9,570 bases of DNA from NCBI GenBank assembly GCA_947626155.1, contig CANQRC010000033.1, positions 1 to 9,570 on the forward strand, in the 5' to 3' direction. The stretch comes from an uncultured Clostridia bacterium. GTDB taxonomy: Bacteria; Bacillota; Clostridia; Christensenellales; UBA1242. The notes under the pieces are model-generated. The model was not told the origin of the DNA and did no database searches. It saw only the letters and a program-made list of their open reading frames with translations. The position numbers and the translations under genes are program-made. Numbering within the stretch: the first letter of the stretch is position 1; the number at the start of each line of letters is the position of its first letter. Shown here in pieces: positions 6,523 to 9,570 of this stretch.

Positions 6523-6528
6523 TATTTT

Positions 6529-7647
6529 ATGAAATATTTAATTGTAACTTATGGATGCCAAATGAATGTGCATGAGTCAGAAAAACTTGCCGCAATTTGC
6601 GAAAAATTGGGCTATGAACTTACTGACAGCAGGCAGGATGCTGACCTTATTGTTTTTAACACCTGCGCCATTCGTGAGGGGGCTGAGGACAGAGTTTTTG
6701 GGAATGTTGGGGCTTTGAAAAAACTGAAAAAACAAAAGCCTTCGCTTATTATTGCCGTTTGCGGCTGCGCAACCCAAAAGGAAAGCACGGCAAGTTATAT
6801 TTATCGCACTTTTCCTTTTGTGGACATTGTGATTGGCACTTTTAATATGCCACTTTTTGAGCAATATCTTCTTGCCGTCAAAGAGGGCAGGCAGATGAAA
6901 CTGCTCTCGGAAGGTGACCTTGACGAGACAATTCCTTACAAAAGAACAAGCGGCGACAACGCGTGGGTGAACATCATGCAGGGCTGCAACAACTTTTGCA
7001 CATATTGCATTGTGCCTTATGTTAAGGGGCGCGAAAAAAGCAGGCAGGAAGAGAACATTTTAAATGAAATCAAAGAAATTTTGAAAGAGAAAAAATACAA
7101 AAAAATCACGCTTCTTGGTCAAAACGTGAACTCTTATGGCAAGGACCTCACGCCGCCAGTGTCTTTTGCAAAACTTTTAAAAGATATTTGCGCTTTGGAG
7201 GGGGATTTTAAGCTCACTTTTATGACCTCTCATCCAAAAGATTTGACTGACGAGGTGATTGACGCCATTGCCAGCGAAGAGAAAATTTTGAAGGAGATTC
7301 ATCTTCCTGCCCAAAGCGGAAACAACAGGATTTTAAACCTTATGAACAGGCGCTACACGCGCGAAAAATATCTTGAAATTATAAGAAAAATTAGGCAGAG
7401 GATGCCGGACGCAAAAATTACTTCTGACTTTATTGTGGGCTTTCCAACTGAGACGGAAGAGGAATTTCAAGACACAATGTCGCTTGTTGAACAGGTGAAG
7501 TTTGACGGCATTTTTGCCTTTATGTATTCTCCACGCGAGGGGACAGTTGCAAGCAAAATGGACGGGCAAATCCCTCAAAAGGAAAAGCAAAGGCGGGTGA
7601 ACTTGCTGCTTGGGCTTGAAAAGAAAATTCAAAAGGTGAAAAAATGA
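6529..7647 (+). CDS. miaB: MiaB, tRNA-2-methylthio-N6-isopentenyladenosine methylthiotransferase, lacking the TRAM domain
   Basis: A 372-residue radical-SAM enzyme that adds a methylthio group at C2 of isopentenyl-A37 in tRNAs reading UNN codons. The N-terminal cluster domain has C10 (TYGCQMN), C46 (NTCAIRE) and C80 (CGCA); the radical-SAM cluster is C153-x3-C157-x2-C160 in the MiaB-type context GCNNFCTYCIVPYVKGREKS. Later landmarks are LLGQNVNSYG (195-204), FMTSHPKD, HLPAQSGNNRIL and TSDFIVGFPTET (298-309). Family members usually reach about 430-470 residues, ending in a TRAM domain; this one stops just after the helix KEKQRRVNLLLGLEKKIQKVKK, and mutS begins at the stop (ATGA, 7644-7647), leaving no remnant of TRAM. 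The start is ATG 6529: the in-frame GTG at 6460 would add an unlikely 23-residue hydrophobic extension and would lie upstream of the promoter. MutS is probably co-transcribed. Confidence 0.94.
   Translation: MKYLIVTYGCQMNVHESEKLAAICEKLGYELTDSRQDADLIVFNTCAIREGAEDRVFGNVGALKKLKKQKPSLIIAVCGCATQKESTASYIYRTFPFVDIVIGTFNMPLFEQYLLAVKEGRQMKLLSEGDLDETIPYKRTSGDNAWVNIMQGCNNFCTYCIVPYVKGREKSRQEENILNEIKEILKEKKYKKITLLGQNVNSYGKDLTPPVSFAKLLKDICALEGDFKLTFMTSHPKDLTDEVIDAIASEEKILKEIHLPAQSGNNRILNLMNRRYTREKYLEIIRKIRQRMPDAKITSDFIVGFPTETEEEFQDTMSLVEQVKFDGIFAFMYSPREGTVASKMDGQIPQKEKQRRVNLLLGLEKKIQKVKK
7633..7638 (+). promoter_or_regulatory. Ribosome binding site of mutS
   Basis: AAGGTG, 5 bases before the mutS ATG at 7644 and inside the end of miaB. 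It supports this start and translation coupled to miaB. Confidence 0.6.
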
Positions 7648-9570
7648 GCGAACTGACAAAAAACATAGACAGAAGCATCCTGTCGCCAATGATGAGAAAA
7701 TATCTTGACATGAAAGACAATTATGAAGATTGTATGCTTTTTTATAGGCTTGGCGACTTTTATGAACTTTTCTTTGACGACGCAATTGAGGCGTCAAAAG
7801 TTTTGGACCTCACGCTCACGGGCAAAAGTTGTGGCCTCAAAGAGCGCGCGCCAATGTGCGGAGTGCCTTATCACGCGGCGGAGGGCTATATTGCAAAACT
7901 GATTTCAAAGGGCTATAAAGTTGCAATTTGTGAGCAGTTTGGAACAGAACCTCGCCCGGGGGAAAAGGTTGTTGACAGGGATGTCGTGAAAATTGTCACC
8001 GCCGGCACGGTGACCGACGACAGCATGCTTGACGAGACAAAAAACAACTACATAATGGCGCTTTTTAAGAACGGGAGCAAGATTTCTGTGTGCTTTTGCG
8101 ACATCACAACGGGGGATTTTGGGCTTTGCGCTTATGAGGACAATTTGGAGGGCAATATTTGCGACCTTCTTTGCCGCCTTCAACCTTCTCAGGTGATTGG
8201 AAATTCTGAGGCGGGTGCGTTTTATAAAGAACTTCCCGTTTTGAAAACCGGCGCTTTTCCAAGATTTGAAACCTATTTTGACTATGCTTTTTCTGTTGAG
8301 AACGCAAAAAGTTTGCTTCCAACGCTTTTTGGGGAAAATGCGATTTCTGTTTATGAACTTTCCAAAGACGAACTGCCTGTTATTGGCGGACTTTTGCAAT
8401 ATTTGCAGGAGACGCAAAAGCGCTCGCTTAAAAACATAAACAAAATCACAAAAATAAAAAATTCCAGTTATGTTTGCCTCGACATGAACACAAGGCGAAA
8501 TTTGGAACTTGTTGAAAGCATAAGAGAACGCAAAAAATATGGCTCTTTGTTGTGGCTTTTGGACAAGACCGAAACAAGCATGGGCGCAAGGCGATTCCGC
8601 TTTCTCTTTGACCACCCAAGCACCAACTCAACCGAGATAAACGAGAGGCTTGACGCTGTTGAGGAACTTACAAAAAACCTGATTTTGAGGGACAAATTGT
8701 CGCAAAGCCTTTCGCAGGTGAGGGACATTGAGCGCGCGTGCGGAAAAATTGCTTATGGAAACATCACGCCTGTTGAACTTGTGAACTTGAAGACTTCTTT
8801 GATGCAAATTCCTGCAATTAAGGACGCGCTGAAAAGCGTTTCGTCCAAAAAACTTGTCTCTTGCCTTGAAAGAATTGTGGATTTCAAAGAAATTTCTGAC
8901 CTTCTTGAAAAGGCTATTGTGGATGATGCCGGCTCTTCCATGAAAGAGGGCGGATATATTAAAGGCGGCTTTAATATTGAACTTGACCAACTTAGAAACG
9001 CCAAAGAGACCGCCGACGCGCAGTGCAAAGAACTTGAAAGGCTGGAAAGGGAGCAGACGGGCATTAAAAATTTGAGGATAACCTCAAACAATGTTTTTGG
9101 CTATTACATTGAGGTGTCAAAGGGGCAGAAAGACCTTGTTCCACTTCGTTACACAAGAAAACAGACGCTTGCGGGCGCTGAAAGATACACGACGGCGGAT
9201 TTGAAAGAAATTGAGGAGAGAATTTTAAATTCAAAAGAAAATTCTTTGAAATTGGAAGAAAAATTGTATGCCGCGCTTGTGGAATATCTTGCAAAATTTT
9301 TAAAACAATTTGAGGAGACGGCAAAGGCTATTGCAGATGTTGACGCAATTTTGTCTTTGGCGCAATCTGCCGTGGCTTACAACTTTACAAAGCCAACAAT
9401 AAACAAAAATGTGAAAAAAATAAACATTGTTGGTGGCAGGCATCCAATTGTTGAGAGGTTTTCTAAAGAAAATTCCTTTATTGCAAACGACACGCTTCTT
9501 GACAACGACGAAAACAAAATGATGATTATCACCGGTCCAAACATGGCGGGCAAAAGCACTTACATGAGGC
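7644..9570 (+). CDS. mutS: MutS, DNA mismatch repair ATPase (3'-truncated by window edge)
   Basis: The first 642 residues of MutS, which recognises mismatches and small loops in DNA and, with MutL, starts mismatch repair. The frame is open from ATG 7644 to the edge. The mismatch-binding domain carries the F39-x-E41 motif in FYRLGDFYELFF, followed by APMCGVPYHAA and VAICEQFG. The connector domain follows with FCDITTGDFG; the lever core includes LDMNTRRNLEL and GSLLWLLDKTETSMGARR (from residue 300); the clamp region shows NVFGYYIEVSKGQ and RKQTLAGAERYTT (about 482-515). The ATPase domain begins near GGRHPIVE, and Walker A GPNMAGKST is at 631-639, directly before the edge. Walker B, signature and helix-turn-helix are outside the window. 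The F-x-E motif marks a true mismatch-repair MutS rather than MutS2. ATGA overlap with miaB indicates one operon; the miaB-mutS order is common in Bacillota, where mutL often follows. Confidence 0.97.
   Translation, partial: MSELTKNIDRSILSPMMRKYLDMKDNYEDCMLFYRLGDFYELFFDDAIEASKVLDLTLTGKSCGLKERAPMCGVPYHAAEGYIAKLISKGYKVAICEQFGTEPRPGEKVVDRDVVKIVTAGTVTDDSMLDETKNNYIMALFKNGSKISVCFCDITTGDFGLCAYEDNLEGNICDLLCRLQPSQVIGNSEAGAFYKELPVLKTGAFPRFETYFDYAFSVENAKSLLPTLFGENAISVYELSKDELPVIGGLLQYLQETQKRSLKNINKITKIKNSSYVCLDMNTRRNLELVESIRERKKYGSLLWLLDKTETSMGARRFRFLFDHPSTNSTEINERLDAVEELTKNLILRDKLSQSLSQVRDIERACGKIAYGNITPVELVNLKTSLMQIPAIKDALKSVSSKKLVSCLERIVDFKEISDLLEKAIVDDAGSSMKEGGYIKGGFNIELDQLRNAKETADAQCKELERLEREQTGIKNLRITSNNVFGYYIEVSKGQKDLVPLRYTRKQTLAGAERYTTADLKEIEERILNSKENSLKLEEKLYAALVEYLAKFLKQFEETAKAIADVDAILSLAQSAVAYNFTKPTINKNVKKINIVGGRHPIVERFSKENSFIANDTLLDNDENKMMIITGPNMAGKSTYMR

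Noticed and set aside
6460..6528. GTG at 6460 as a longer start for miaB
   Set aside because: It would add 23 residues not seen in the family and places the strong -10 box inside the coding sequence; the family start MKYLIVTYGCQMN fits ATG 6529.
7560..7760. Frameshift that hides the MiaB TRAM domain in another frame
   Set aside because: The sequence after the miaB stop is the complete MutS N-terminus with its own ribosome binding site; there is no room for a TRAM remnant.
7905..8615. 236-residue minus-strand open frame opposite mutS
   Set aside because: Antisense to a clearly conserved MutS sequence; composition is that of a shadow frame and no motif is recognisable.

Overview
The window is about 9.6 kb of low-to-moderate GC bacterial chromosome carrying conserved housekeeping genes. 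The order rimO (3' end) - pgsA - cinA-like - recA, followed after two other genes by miaB - mutS, is the arrangement known from Bacillota (Firmicutes). Short AT-rich gaps, ATGA overlaps and AGGAG-type ribosome binding sites fit a Clostridia-like member of that phylum. TGA is used as an ordinary stop. I cannot place the organism more precisely. There are no tRNAs, rRNAs, CRISPR arrays, insertion sequences or phage genes, and no gene-free stretch longer than about 65 bases.

Layout. Positions 1-2302 hold a tightly coupled plus-strand run: the end of rimO (ribosomal protein S12 methylthiotransferase), pgsA (phosphatidylglycerophosphate synthase, overlapping rimO by ATGA) and a shortened, strongly diverged cinA homologue (overlapping pgsA by 11 bases). 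recA (2357-3388) follows with its own ribosome binding site and possibly its own promoter, and ends in a clear intrinsic terminator. A small BspA-type leucine-rich-repeat gene (3447-4226) is convergent with a class A penicillin-binding protein on the minus strand (4238-6466); one hairpin serves as terminator for both, and its arm lies inside the last codons of the penicillin-binding protein. A 62-base divergent promoter region separates that gene from miaB (6529-7647), which overlaps mutS (7644 to the right edge, cut just after the Walker A motif) by ATGA.

The genes cover tRNA and ribosomal-protein methylthiolation, phospholipid synthesis, recombination, mismatch repair and peptidoglycan synthesis. 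I see no obvious new multi-gene system. The points most worth a second look are: (1) a cinA homologue that keeps the family outline but has lost the signature residues of both enzymatic domains; (2) a MiaB lacking the C-terminal TRAM domain, with mutS starting directly at the cut; (3) a near-consensus promoter whose predicted first transcribed base is the A of the miaB start codon, with no ribosome binding site, suggesting a leaderless mRNA, with a weaker mirror-image case for the divergent penicillin-binding protein gene; and (4) an inverted repeat in that divergent region.
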